Below are positions 1 through 5,897 of a DNA stretch of 8,706 nt, one piece after another (the stretch's first letter is position 1; every line of letters starts with the position of its first letter). The stretch comes from Alphaproteobacteria bacterium (lineage in GTDB: Bacteria; Pseudomonadota; Alphaproteobacteria; Rhizobiales; Rhizobiaceae). The stretch spans positions 1 through 8,706 of the forward strand of contig JAFKFE010000174.1 of assembly GCA_017308345.1 (NCBI GenBank), read 5' to 3'. The translations under genes and the position numbers were made by a program. The notes under the pieces were generated by a model. That model searched no databases. It was not told the DNA's origin and was given only the letters and a program-made list of their open reading frames with translations.

Positions 1-1
1 G

Positions 2-670
2 GTCCAGCTCAACGGCAAATGGGGATTTGTCGACACAAGTGGCCATCTGCTGGTCTCGCCGCCGGGCTTCGACAATGTCTTCAATTTTCAGGGTGGACAC
101 GCAGCCGTCGAGGAAGGCGGAAAATGGGGCATCATCGATGCCAAAGGCCAATATTCGTCAACGCCGCGCTTCGACAAGCTGAGGCCCGACGACATCGCTT
201 TCGCAGCCGAGATCGAAGGGCGGAAGTCGTGGGTGGACGCCGAAGGCAAGCCGGTGCCCGAGCCACGCCGCGAAAGCGACCGCGCGCAAGTCATCGCCTG
301 CGGAAAGGACGGCGGCCATTTCGTCAGCGACGATAGCACCGGCGAAACCCTGTGGGGGCTCGCAACCACCGACGGAACGATCTTTGTCCCGCCGAAATAC
401 CGGGCGCTGCGGTGCTATGCCAACGGCCTTGCCTGGGTCGCCGACGAGCAACGCCGCCTGTGGTGCCAGATCGACGCCAAGGGCGTCGTCCGGGATACGA
501 GCACCTGCAATCCGAATTTCAACGGCCGCAGGATCTTCGACGCCAGCTTCGAAAAGTTCGCCGAAGATCCGTATGAAAGTAGCGTGCTTTGGGAGCGGGC
601 CCTTCTGGATTACGGGCGCGGGACACGCCAGACAGCGCCGAAAATCATGAGCTCCTGGGGTAGGTACTGA
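2..670 (+). CDS. WG-repeat-containing protein, C-terminal part (5' end outside window)
   Basis: The reading frame is open from the first bases of the window and ends at a TGA; 222 residues are visible and the true start lies upstream. The visible part holds two good WG repeats, with the pattern GKWG[FI][VI]D..G around residues 5-14 (GKWGFVDTSG) and 40-49 (GKWGIIDAKG). Degenerate copies follow near 74-82 (KSWVDAEG), 117-125 (LWGLATTDG) and 153-161 (LWCQIDAKG). Such repeats form beta-rich modules in bacterial proteins that are often exported; no enzymatic activity is established for them. Four cysteines (residues 100, 138, 155, 169) lie in the degenerate half and could form disulfides if the protein is exported, but the N-terminus that would carry a signal peptide is missing. 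The last 50 residues are not repeat-like. The next gene starts 91 bases later and probably has its own promoter. Family assignment is fairly sure; the function is unknown. Confidence 0.8.
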   Translation, partial: VQLNGKWGFVDTSGHLLVSPPGFDNVFNFQGGHAAVEEGGKWGIIDAKGQYSSTPRFDKLRPDDIAFAAEIEGRKSWVDAEGKPVPEPRRESDRAQVIACGKDGGHFVSDDSTGETLWGLATTDGTIFVPPKYRALRCYANGLAWVADEQRRLWCQIDAKGVVRDTSTCNPNFNGRRIFDASFEKFAEDPYESSVLWERALLDYGRGTRQTAPKIMSSWGRY

Positions 671-683
671 CGGAGGGGGAAGG

Positions 684-700
684 ATCGCAACGTTTGCGAT
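684..700. terminator. Perfect 7-bp hairpin after the WG gene; weak terminator or operator
   Basis: ATCGCAA and TTGCGAT form a perfect 7-bp inverted repeat around a 3-base loop (CGT), 14 bases after the WG gene stop. The following ten bases contain six T but no unbroken run, so this would be a weak intrinsic terminator. Its palindromic nature and position 62 bases before the carboxypeptidase start also fit an operator. Confidence 0.3.
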
Positions 701-751
701 TATTGCTTTGACTTCATGCGCCGAGGCCATACCTATTCCAACACCATTTCC

Positions 752-757
752 GGGAGA
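752..757 (+). promoter_or_regulatory. Ribosome binding site of the carboxypeptidase gene
   Basis: GGGAGA lies four bases before the ATG at 762. It fixes that ATG as the start rather than the in-frame TTG at 708, which has no such site. Starting at 762 also places the signal peptide exactly at the N-terminus. Confidence 0.65.
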
Positions 758-761
758 TCCA

Positions 762-2261
762 ATGCGGCCGAAACTCATTGCCCTAGCTTTCCTGGCGCTT
801 GCCGCCTTCGTCCAGCCAGCCCTCGCCGCCGAGACTCCCGAGCGCCCGGCGCCGGCCGGCGGCGTGCTGTCGCTGCTGCCGGCGCCGCAGGTGACCGAGC
901 ATTCGATCACGCTTGGCGGGCGCAAGCTGGATTACCAGGCCAAGGCCGGCACGCTGTCGCTGTTGTCGACCAAGGGCGAGGTCACGGCCGAGATCTTCTA
1001 CGTCGCCTACACGCAGCAGTCGCCCGCCCCGGCGAAGGATCGGCCGATCACCTTCGTCTTCAATGGCGGGCCGGGCGCGGCGTCGGCCTATCTTCATCTC
1101 GGCGCGATCGGACCGCGAATCGTCGAGACCGCGGCCGACGGCGAGTTCCTACGGCCGCCGCAAAAGCTCATCGACAACCCCGACAGTTGGCTCGACATGA
1201 CCGATCTCGTCTTCGTCGATCCCGTCGGCACCGGCTATAGCCGCGAGGCGCCGGGGCACGAGCCGAAGGAGTTCTGGAGCGTCGACGCGGACGCCAGTTC
1301 GGTCGGCGCCTTCATCCGCCTTTACCTGGCGCAGAACGGCCGCACCGGATCGCCGCTGTTCCTCGCCGGCGAAAGCTATGGCGGTTTTCGCGCGGCGCTG
1401 CTTGCCCGCACCCTGCAGGAAGATGTCGGCCTGAGCCCCAACGGCGTCGTGCTGATCTCGCCGGCGCTGGAATTCATGCTCGTGCGGCCAGACCAGTTCG
1501 ACCAGTTGCACTGGGCGCTGGAGCTGCCTTCGCTGGCGGCGACGCGGCTGAAGGGCGATGGCGTGACCGGCGACGCGTTGCGCGACAGGCTGGCCGAGGT
1601 CGAGCATTACGCGCTCGGCGACTACCTGACGGCGTTGAACAGCGGGCTGGAACAAGGCGGCAAGCTGGCCAGCGGACGCGTCTCGGAAATCACGGGGCTG
1701 CCACTCGACCTTGTCCAGCGCAATTTCGCCCGCATCCCCACCGGGCTTTTCGCCAAGGAATTCCAGCGCGCCACCGGCAAGGTGCTCAGCCCCTATGACG
1801 CGACCATCGGCACCGCCGACATCGCGCCGCAAAGCGCGCATGACGCCGGCCCCGATCCGGTGCTCGACCGCAGCGTTCCGGTGCTGACCTCCGCCTTCGT
1901 CGCCTATGCCCGCGACGAACTCAACTACCGGACCGATGTGAGCTACCGGCTGCTCAATGGCGAGATCAGCCGCAACTGGGACTACGGCACGTCGGGCCAG
2001 GGCTATGCCGGCGTGATGAACGACCTGCAGCGGGCGCGCTCGCTCAACCCGACGCTCGGCGTCGTCATCGTCAACGGCTATACCGATCTCGTCACGCCCT
2101 ATCTCGCCTCGCGCTACCTGGTGAACCAGGTGCCAACGCTCGCCGACGCCAAGCCTATCCGGCTCGACGTCATCGAGGGAGGCCACATGATGTATCTGCG
2201 GCCAGACGGAAGGCGCGCGCTGAAAGACGCGGCATCGGAGCTTTACCAGGCGACGCAATAA
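762..2261 (+). CDS. Serine carboxypeptidase, peptidase family S10, exported
   Basis: A 499-residue protein of the S10 serine carboxypeptidases (alpha/beta hydrolase fold), which remove C-terminal residues from peptides. Residues 1-22 form a signal peptide: MRPK, a hydrophobic core rich in A and L, then an ALAA-type cleavage site, so the enzyme should act in the periplasm or outside. The family signatures are all present: the oxyanion region NGGPG at 101-105, the nucleophile Ser205 in GESYGG, Asp442 in NGYTD and His475 in EGGHMMY. Length and order match bacterial S10 enzymes. The ATG at 762 was chosen for its ribosome binding site and signal peptide. The gene stands between a WG-repeat gene and a transporter pair with gaps of about 91 and 139 bases, so it may be monocistronic. 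The substrate cannot be read from the sequence. Some S10-like bacterial proteins may cleave other acyl bonds, but the intact triad supports hydrolase activity. Confidence 0.92.
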   Translation: MRPKLIALAFLALAAFVQPALAAETPERPAPAGGVLSLLPAPQVTEHSITLGGRKLDYQAKAGTLSLLSTKGEVTAEIFYVAYTQQSPAPAKDRPITFVFNGGPGAASAYLHLGAIGPRIVETAADGEFLRPPQKLIDNPDSWLDMTDLVFVDPVGTGYSREAPGHEPKEFWSVDADASSVGAFIRLYLAQNGRTGSPLFLAGESYGGFRAALLARTLQEDVGLSPNGVVLISPALEFMLVRPDQFDQLHWALELPSLAATRLKGDGVTGDALRDRLAEVEHYALGDYLTALNSGLEQGGKLASGRVSEITGLPLDLVQRNFARIPTGLFAKEFQRATGKVLSPYDATIGTADIAPQSAHDAGPDPVLDRSVPVLTSAFVAYARDELNYRTDVSYRLLNGEISRNWDYGTSGQGYAGVMNDLQRARSLNPTLGVVIVNGYTDLVTPYLASRYLVNQVPTLADAKPIRLDVIEGGHMMYLRPDGRRALKDAASELYQATQ

Positions 2262-2273
2262 GCCCGGAACGAC

Positions 2274-2320
2274 GCGTTGGGGAAGCCTGCCCCAACGCAA
2301 GCGCGGCGCTGGAGCAGCGC
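2274..2320 (+). terminator. Two successive hairpins after the carboxypeptidase gene
   Basis: GCGTTGGGG (2274-2282) pairs perfectly with CCCCAACGC (2290-2298) around a 7-base loop, starting 12 bases after the stop codon. A second stem, GCGCTG/CAGCGC (2306-2311 and 2315-2320) with a 3-base loop, follows at once. The first T run (four T) comes only about ten bases after the second stem, so this is not a canonical intrinsic terminator. It may protect the 3' end of the transcript or act with Rho. Confidence 0.4.
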
Positions 2321-2400
2321 ATTGCCTGTTTTCACTCGTATAGCTGCGAGCGCGGTGCCGACAGGGGCGGAACCGCCTCACGCAAACACGCTGAACCCGC

Positions 2401-3297
2401 ATGGCCGATGTCGTCGTCCTCGAAAGCCGCGAAAGGGTGCTGGCCGGCATCCTGTTCACGGCTGCCGCCTATTTCCTGTTTTCGGCGCAGGATGCCTCGA
2501 TCAAGCTTCTGGTCGCCGGCATGACGGTCTGGCAGATCATGTTCGTCCGCTCGATCACGGTGCTCGTCGCCTGTGGCGCGATCGGCGGCAAGCGGCTGTT
2601 CGCCGACACGATCGATTCGCCGATCGTCAAGCCGATGCTGGTGCGCAGCGCCTTCACGCTGGCCGCATGGCTTTGCTACTACAATGCGGCGCGCTCGCTG
2701 CAACTGGCCGAGCTGACCACCATCTATTACGCAGCGCCGATCATCGTCACCGTGCTTTCGGTGCTGATCCTTGGCGAGAAGGTGCCGCTCTTGCGCTGGC
2801 TGGCGGTTTTCATCGGCTTCGTCGGCGTCTTCATCGCCTGCGATCCGGCACGGCTCGGCCTGTCCGTGCCGGTGTTGCTGGTGCTGGCGGCCGCCGTCCT
2901 TTGGGGGATCGCCGTCGTGCTCCTGCGCAAGACCGCCATGCAGGAGCGCACCATGATCCAACTCGTGCTCAACAACTTCTATTTCCTGCTGTTTTCGGCC
3001 GTGCCGGCGCTGATGTGGTGGCGCATGCCGGATTGGCGGCAGCTGCTTTTGCTTGTCAGCGTCGGGGCACTTGGCGGGGTGGCGCAATATGTGCTGTTCG
3101 AAGGCATGAAGCGCGCGCCCGTGTCGATCGTCGCGCCGTTCGAATACACCTCGCTGGTCTGGGCTTTCGCGCTGGGTTTCGCCATCTGGGGCGACCTGCC
3201 GCGCGCCGAAGTTTTCGCCGGCCCGGCGCTGATCGTCGGGGCCGGCCTGCTGATCGTCGGCAACGAGCATTTCCGCAAACGGGAGCAGGCCTCATGA
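2401..3297 (+). CDS. EamA-domain (DMT superfamily) membrane transporter, first of a tandem pair
   Basis: A 298-residue inner-membrane protein with about ten predicted hydrophobic segments (roughly 12-30, 38-60, 78-98, 102-124, 131-147, 155-175, 186-206, 214-232, 242-262, 271-287). This is the usual length and layout of drug/metabolite transporters with two EamA repeats (about 12-147 and 156-287). The first repeat ends in the typical P...LILGE block (Glu126). The matching place in the second repeat has GDLP, with Asp265 instead of the usual Glu. An in-frame stop at 2392-2394 makes ATG 2401 the first possible start, although no clear ribosome binding site precedes it. A second, clearly diverged EamA gene follows after 37 bases, suggesting an operon. 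Family members export amino acids, nucleobases or drugs, and some import riboflavin (RibN) or S-adenosylmethionine. The sequence does not decide the substrate. Confidence 0.9.
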   Translation: MADVVVLESRERVLAGILFTAAAYFLFSAQDASIKLLVAGMTVWQIMFVRSITVLVACGAIGGKRLFADTIDSPIVKPMLVRSAFTLAAWLCYYNAARSLQLAELTTIYYAAPIIVTVLSVLILGEKVPLLRWLAVFIGFVGVFIACDPARLGLSVPVLLVLAAAVLWGIAVVLLRKTAMQERTMIQLVLNNFYFLLFSAVPALMWWRMPDWRQLLLLVSVGALGGVAQYVLFEGMKRAPVSIVAPFEYTSLVWAFALGFAIWGDLPRAEVFAGPALIVGAGLLIVGNEHFRKREQAS

Positions 3298-3334
3298 CAG
3301 AGGGCTGTCAGCAGCAACCGGGTAGGCTGATGCC

Positions 3335-4249
3335 ATGACGGATGCGCTCGACATGCCGGAAAAGCTTGTGCCCGCCGCCGACGTCGCGGCCGAGCGAACG
3401 CTCGGCATCATCCTGGTGTCCGCTTCGGCCACCGCCTTCGCGCTCACCGGCGTGCTGACGAAGTCGATCCATGCCGACCCGCTGACCATCACCTGCTGGC
3501 GCGGTTTTTTCGGCTCGATCCTGATCACGCTCTATGTGCTGTGGCGCCGCCGGCGCTCGGGCGGGAACGAAAGCCTGAGATTGGGTTGGCGCGGCTGGCT
3601 GCTGGCAATCGAGGGTGCGGCGGCCAGCATCGCCTTCATCTCGGCCTTCAAATTCACCTATGTCGCCAATGTCGCGGTGATCTACGCGACCTCGCCCTTC
3701 ATCGCGGCGCTGCTTGCCTTCCTTCTGGTGCGGGAGAAATTCCGGCTGCAAACGATGGTTGCGGCTTGTGTCTCGCTGTGCGGCGTCGCCATCATGGTGA
3801 GCGCCGGCCTGGGCGGCGGCCATCTGTTCGGCGACGCCCTGGCGCTGCTGATGACCGCCGGCAGCGCGCTCTACATGATCATGGTGCGCGCTTTCCGCGA
3901 CTCGCCCGTCGTCTGGGCCGGCGCGGTCTCCGCCTTCCTGCTCTTCGTGCTCGGCTGGTTCGTCACCGATCCGCTGGCCGTCTCGACGCGCGACATGGCG
4001 CTGCTTGCCGCCTTCGGCTGCTCCTTCGCGCTGGCCTCGATCCTGTGGACGGAAGGCTCGCGGCTGATCCCGTCGGCGGAAGCCGGGCTGCTGGGTTCCG
4101 CCGAAGTGCCGTTCGCCATCCTGTTTGCTCTGGTCTTCCTCGGCGAAGCCCCGCCAATGGCCAGCATCATCGGCGGCGCCATCGTGCTTTGCGCGGTTTT
4201 CGCCCATGCCGGACGAGACTGGCTGAAGGCGAAATCGGCGCGGTCGTAA
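3335..4249 (+). CDS. EamA-domain (DMT superfamily) membrane transporter, second of a tandem pair
   Basis: A 304-residue inner-membrane protein with a polar N-terminus of about 20 residues and some ten hydrophobic segments (about 22-42, 54-70, 86-106, 112-132, 139-157, 164-184, 190-209, 220-238, 250-269, 275-291). Both EamA repeats carry the typical conserved block: TSPFIAALLAFLLVREK with Glu134, and AEVPFAILFALVFLGE with Glu270-271. The short basic loop WRRRR near 70-74 lies after segment 2, consistent with a cytoplasmic loop. An in-frame TAG at 3323-3325 excludes a longer N-terminus, and GGTAGG eight bases before the ATG is a modest ribosome binding site. The gene is probably co-transcribed with the upstream EamA gene and ends before a strong terminator. 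The two are homologous but not recent duplicates, so they more likely have different substrates or roles. The substrate is unknown. Confidence 0.9.
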   Translation: MTDALDMPEKLVPAADVAAERTLGIILVSASATAFALTGVLTKSIHADPLTITCWRGFFGSILITLYVLWRRRRSGGNESLRLGWRGWLLAIEGAAASIAFISAFKFTYVANVAVIYATSPFIAALLAFLLVREKFRLQTMVAACVSLCGVAIMVSAGLGGGHLFGDALALLMTAGSALYMIMVRAFRDSPVVWAGAVSAFLLFVLGWFVTDPLAVSTRDMALLAAFGCSFALASILWTEGSRLIPSAEAGLLGSAEVPFAILFALVFLGEAPPMASIIGGAIVLCAVFAHAGRDWLKAKSARS

Positions 4250-4299
4250 ATTATTTCGCACGTCACGGAACCATCATCCGACTCGCGCATTATCGTGCC

Positions 4300-4341
4300 G
4301 ACGGGTCACCCCCCAAGTCCCCCCAAACCCCTCGACCCGTC
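4300..4341 (+). other. 8-bp hairpin with C-rich, G-poor loop before the terminator
   Basis: GACGGGTC (4300-4307) and GACCCGTC (4334-4341) are exact reverse complements around a 26-base loop. The loop is almost only C and A, with a single G. It sits between the second transporter gene and its terminator. The C-rich unstructured loop resembles a Rho entry region, but this is inference from composition only. Confidence 0.4.
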
Positions 4342-4348
4342 CGACTAG

Positions 4349-4382
4349 AAGCCGACCCGCAAAAAGGTCGGCTTTTTCTTTT
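4349..4382 (+). terminator. Rho-independent terminator of the transporter pair
   Basis: AAGCCGACC (4349-4357) pairs perfectly with GGTCGGCTT (4366-4374) around the loop CGCAAAAA. The stem runs directly into TTTTTCTTTT. Orientation and position, about 100 bases after the second transporter stop, make it the + strand terminator of that operon. It ends a few bases before the stop codon of the convergent lysR gene. Read on the - strand the stem lacks a T run, so it should mainly act in one direction. Confidence 0.88.
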
Positions 4383-4384
4383 CC

Positions 4385-5239
4385 TCACGCAGGCAGGGCC
4401 AAGCCGTCGCCGAGCAGCTCCGCCAGATCCCGTGCCGTGCTGGGAGCCTGGCGGCCGAGCCGGACGGCGAAGTTGGCCACGGGCAGTGACGGCAGGTCGA
4501 GCTCATGTGGCGCTTCAGCGATGCCGGAATGAGCGAAACGCCGGGTGCGCGGCGTAAGCGCGATGCCGGCATTGACCGCGGCGCGCAGGCCGGCAAGGCT
4601 CGCGCTGCCCGCGGCGATGCGATAGCGGCGGCTGGCGGCGTCGAGCGCATTGAGCGCGGCCTCCCTGAAGCCGCAGTAAGGATCGAGCAGCGCCAGCGGC
4701 ACGGATTCGGGCCGTGTCGCCAGGCCCTTTTCCGAGCAGAGCCACAGCATCGGCCCGCTGATCAGCGCCACTTCATCCGGTGATGCGGCATGGCGCATGG
4801 TGATCGCGAGGTCGAGCTGGCCCGCCTGGAGCGCCGAGCCGAGTTCCAGGGAACGGCCGACACGCAGCTCGATCCTGACGCGCGGATGGCTGACGGCGAA
4901 GGCCCTTAGAAGATCCGGCAGGCCGTGGTCGGCAAAATCCTGCGTCGTGCCGATGGCGATGCGGCCGCCGGCGCGCGCGCCCTTCAGCGCCAGCCACGCC
5001 TCGGTGTGGACGGCAAGGATGCGCCGGGCATGGCCGACAAGATCCTCACCGGCCGGCGTCAGCCCGCGCCCCCTGCCCTGCGGGATTAGCAGCGGCTCGC
5101 CGACGATCTCTTCCAGCCGCTGCATCTGCGCGGTAACCGCCGATGGCGTGCGACCGACGGTGGACGCGGCCTTGGCGAGCGAGCCGCCGTCGACGAAGGC
5201 GAGGAAGGTTTTCAGCAGGTCGGGATCGAGCGTTTCCAT
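4385..5239 (-). CDS. LysR-family transcriptional regulator
   Basis: A 284-residue LysR-type regulator. The N-terminal winged helix-turn-helix spans about residues 5-65: LLKTFLAFVDGGSLAKAAS, then the recognition helix region TPSAVTAQMQRLEE and LTPAGE near 60-65. A linker helix (about 66-90) leads to the periplasmic-binding-protein-like effector domain (about 91-280), starting at GGRIAIGTTQDFA. The sequence style (RTPSAVTAQMQRLEE, GRGLTPAGEDLVGHARRIL) recalls the LrhA-like branch. An in-frame TAG at 5261-5263 and the lack of other start codons between fix the ATG at 5239. No convincing ribosome binding site precedes it; only GAAG sits immediately upstream. It is divergent from a tautomerase gene, 112 bases away, with an inverted repeat between them, so it most likely controls that gene and itself. 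Its effector is unknown. It is convergent with the transporter operon. Confidence 0.93.
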   Translation of the reverse strand: METLDPDLLKTFLAFVDGGSLAKAASTVGRTPSAVTAQMQRLEEIVGEPLLIPQGRGRGLTPAGEDLVGHARRILAVHTEAWLALKGARAGGRIAIGTTQDFADHGLPDLLRAFAVSHPRVRIELRVGRSLELGSALQAGQLDLAITMRHAASPDEVALISGPMLWLCSEKGLATRPESVPLALLDPYCGFREAALNALDAASRRYRIAAGSASLAGLRAAVNAGIALTPRTRRFAHSGIAEAPHELDLPSLPVANFAVRLGRQAPSTARDLAELLGDGLALPA

Positions 5240-5245
5240 ACTTCG

Positions 5246-5273
5246 ACAATATCGAATCTTCTATCAAAAACAA
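5246..5273 (-). promoter_or_regulatory. Candidate promoter of the lysR gene
   Basis: On the - strand TTGTTT (-35, at 5273-5268) and TATTGT (-10, at 5251-5246) are separated by 16 bases. Both match the sigma-70 consensus only in part. With usual spacing, transcription would start at or next to the A of the ATG at 5239, which agrees with the missing ribosome binding site. Both boxes lie inside or against the inverted repeat, fitting autorepression. Confidence 0.4.
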
Positions 5274-5283
5274 TTCGATTTTG
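5247..5283. promoter_or_regulatory. Inverted repeat in lysR/tautomerase intergenic region, candidate LysR operator
   Basis: CAATATCGAAT (5247-5257) and ATTCGATTTTG (5273-5283) are reverse complements at 10 of 11 positions, separated by 15 bases. A second, weaker symmetry (ATCAA at 5263-5267 with TTGAT at 5284-5288) is interleaved. LysR-type regulators typically bind dyad-symmetric AT-rich sites between divergent genes. Binding of this regulator is inferred, not shown. Confidence 0.55.
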
Positions 5284-5290
5284 TTGATGT

Positions 5291-5296
5291 TATGAT
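5291..5296 (+). promoter_or_regulatory. Candidate -10 box of the tautomerase gene
   Basis: TATGAT matches the -10 consensus at five of six positions. The hexamer 17 bases upstream (AAACAA) is a poor -35 and is partly covered by the inverted repeat. A good -10 with a poor -35 next to a regulator site is typical for an activator-dependent promoter. The leader would be about 50 bases. Confidence 0.45.
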
Positions 5297-5340
5297 GATG
5301 GCATTGTCCTCCCATTGAAGGCCCGAGACGCCAAACCGAT

Positions 5341-5346
5341 GGAGAG
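5341..5346 (+). promoter_or_regulatory. Ribosome binding site of the tautomerase gene
   Basis: GGAGAG lies five bases before the ATG at 5352. The A-rich spacer between them is favourable. It supports this start, which places proline directly after the initiator methionine. Confidence 0.7.
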
Positions 5347-5351
5347 AAAAA

Positions 5352-5759
5352 ATGCCTGTCATCAATATCAGCATCACTGGCAAGCCCGACGCCAAGCTGT
5401 CCGCCGCGATCACCAAGGACATCACCGAAATCACCGCCAAGGAGCTACGCAAGGACCCGACGATCACCGCGGTCGCCGTCAGCTACATCGATCCGCAGCA
5501 CTGGTTCGCCGGTGGCAAGTCGCTGGCCGAACACGGCACCAACACATTCTGGCTGGAGATCAAGGTCGTCGACGGCACCAACACCAAGCTGGAGCTGGAA
5601 GCCTATCTCAAGGCGATCTTCGGAGCCTTTGGCCGGCTGCTCGGCGGCGTGCATGAGGAAAGCTATGCCTTCGTGCACGAGGTGCCGGCCTCTGCCTATG
5701 GCTATGGTGGCAAGAGCCAGGAGTTCCGGTTCATCAGCGGGAGATTGAAGGCGGCGTAG
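5352..5759 (+). CDS. Tautomerase-family protein (4-oxalocrotonate tautomerase superfamily), two-unit form
   Basis: A 135-residue cytoplasmic protein starting MPVINISITG. Removal of Met would expose Pro at the N-terminus, the general base of the tautomerase superfamily. Classical 4-oxalocrotonate tautomerases have about 62 residues in one beta-alpha-beta unit. This protein appears to hold two: about 2-55 (strand VINISITG, helix AKLSAAITKDITEITAKEL, strand TAVAVSYI, then HWFAGGKSL) and about 64-122 (strand TFWLEIKVV, helix LELEAYLKAIFGAFGRLLG, strand ESYAFVHEV). Only the first unit has the N-terminal proline, so the active site is probably asymmetric, as in other two-unit members. The enzyme likely acts on a keto-enol or unsaturated acid, but the substrate is unknown and no degradation genes lie nearby. 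The divergent lysR gene probably regulates it. The next gene starts 138 bases later, so it is probably transcribed alone. Confidence 0.85.
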   Translation: MPVINISITGKPDAKLSAAITKDITEITAKELRKDPTITAVAVSYIDPQHWFAGGKSLAEHGTNTFWLEIKVVDGTNTKLELEAYLKAIFGAFGRLLGGVHEESYAFVHEVPASAYGYGGKSQEFRFISGRLKAA

Positions 5760-5768
5760 GCGCGCCTG

Positions 5769-5788
5769 CCTTCCCCTTGTGGGAGAAG
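5769..5788. repeat. Short imperfect palindrome, possible remnant of a rhizobial intergenic repeat
   Basis: CTTCCCC and GGGAGAAG flank a TTGT loop and would pair with one bulged base. This CTTC-CCC / GGG-GAAG pattern around TTGT resembles short palindromes I recall as frequent between genes in rhizobial genomes. It begins about ten bases after the tautomerase stop and could also help end its transcript, although no T run follows. Only one copy is seen in this window. Confidence 0.25.
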
Positions 5789-5884
5789 ACAACACCGCGC
5801 CCTCCGCCGCATTGACCTTCCTCCCACTTCGGCTACCCTCTGCCCTCGAAGCGGCCGCTCAAGAGCCGCGCCGAGGAGAGAGCT

Positions 5885-5893
5885 GGGAGAGAG
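5885..5893 (+). promoter_or_regulatory. Ribosome binding site of the aas gene
   Basis: GGGAGAGAG, with the GGAG core eight bases before the ATG at 5898, supports that start. A second AGGAG at 5874-5878 is too far upstream to serve this ATG. Confidence 0.65.
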
Positions 5894-5897
5894 CGGC

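Noticed and set aside
708..736. Sigma-70 promoter for the carboxypeptidase with TTGACT as -35
   Set aside because: The -35 is good, but no acceptable -10 lies 16-18 bases downstream (ACCTAT region), so it is not listed as a feature.
708..761. Earlier in-frame TTG start for the carboxypeptidase
   Set aside because: It would bury the signal peptide behind 18 residues and has no ribosome binding site; ATG 762 has GGGAGA at the right distance.
1149..2459. Long open frame of 436 codons on the - strand across the carboxypeptidase gene
   Set aside because: It is antisense to a gene with complete S10 motifs and signal peptide. Its translation is rich in R, H, Q and A with no recognisable domain, as expected from the opposite strand of GC-rich coding DNA.
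3308..4261. Frame of 317 codons on the - strand over the second transporter
   Set aside because: The translation is hydrophilic and low in complexity (Q, R, G, D rich). The + strand frame gives a clean ten-segment EamA protein.
4349..4382. The transporter terminator as a bidirectional terminator also for lysR
   Set aside because: On the - strand the stem is followed by CTAGTCGG without a T run, so intrinsic termination in that direction is unlikely.
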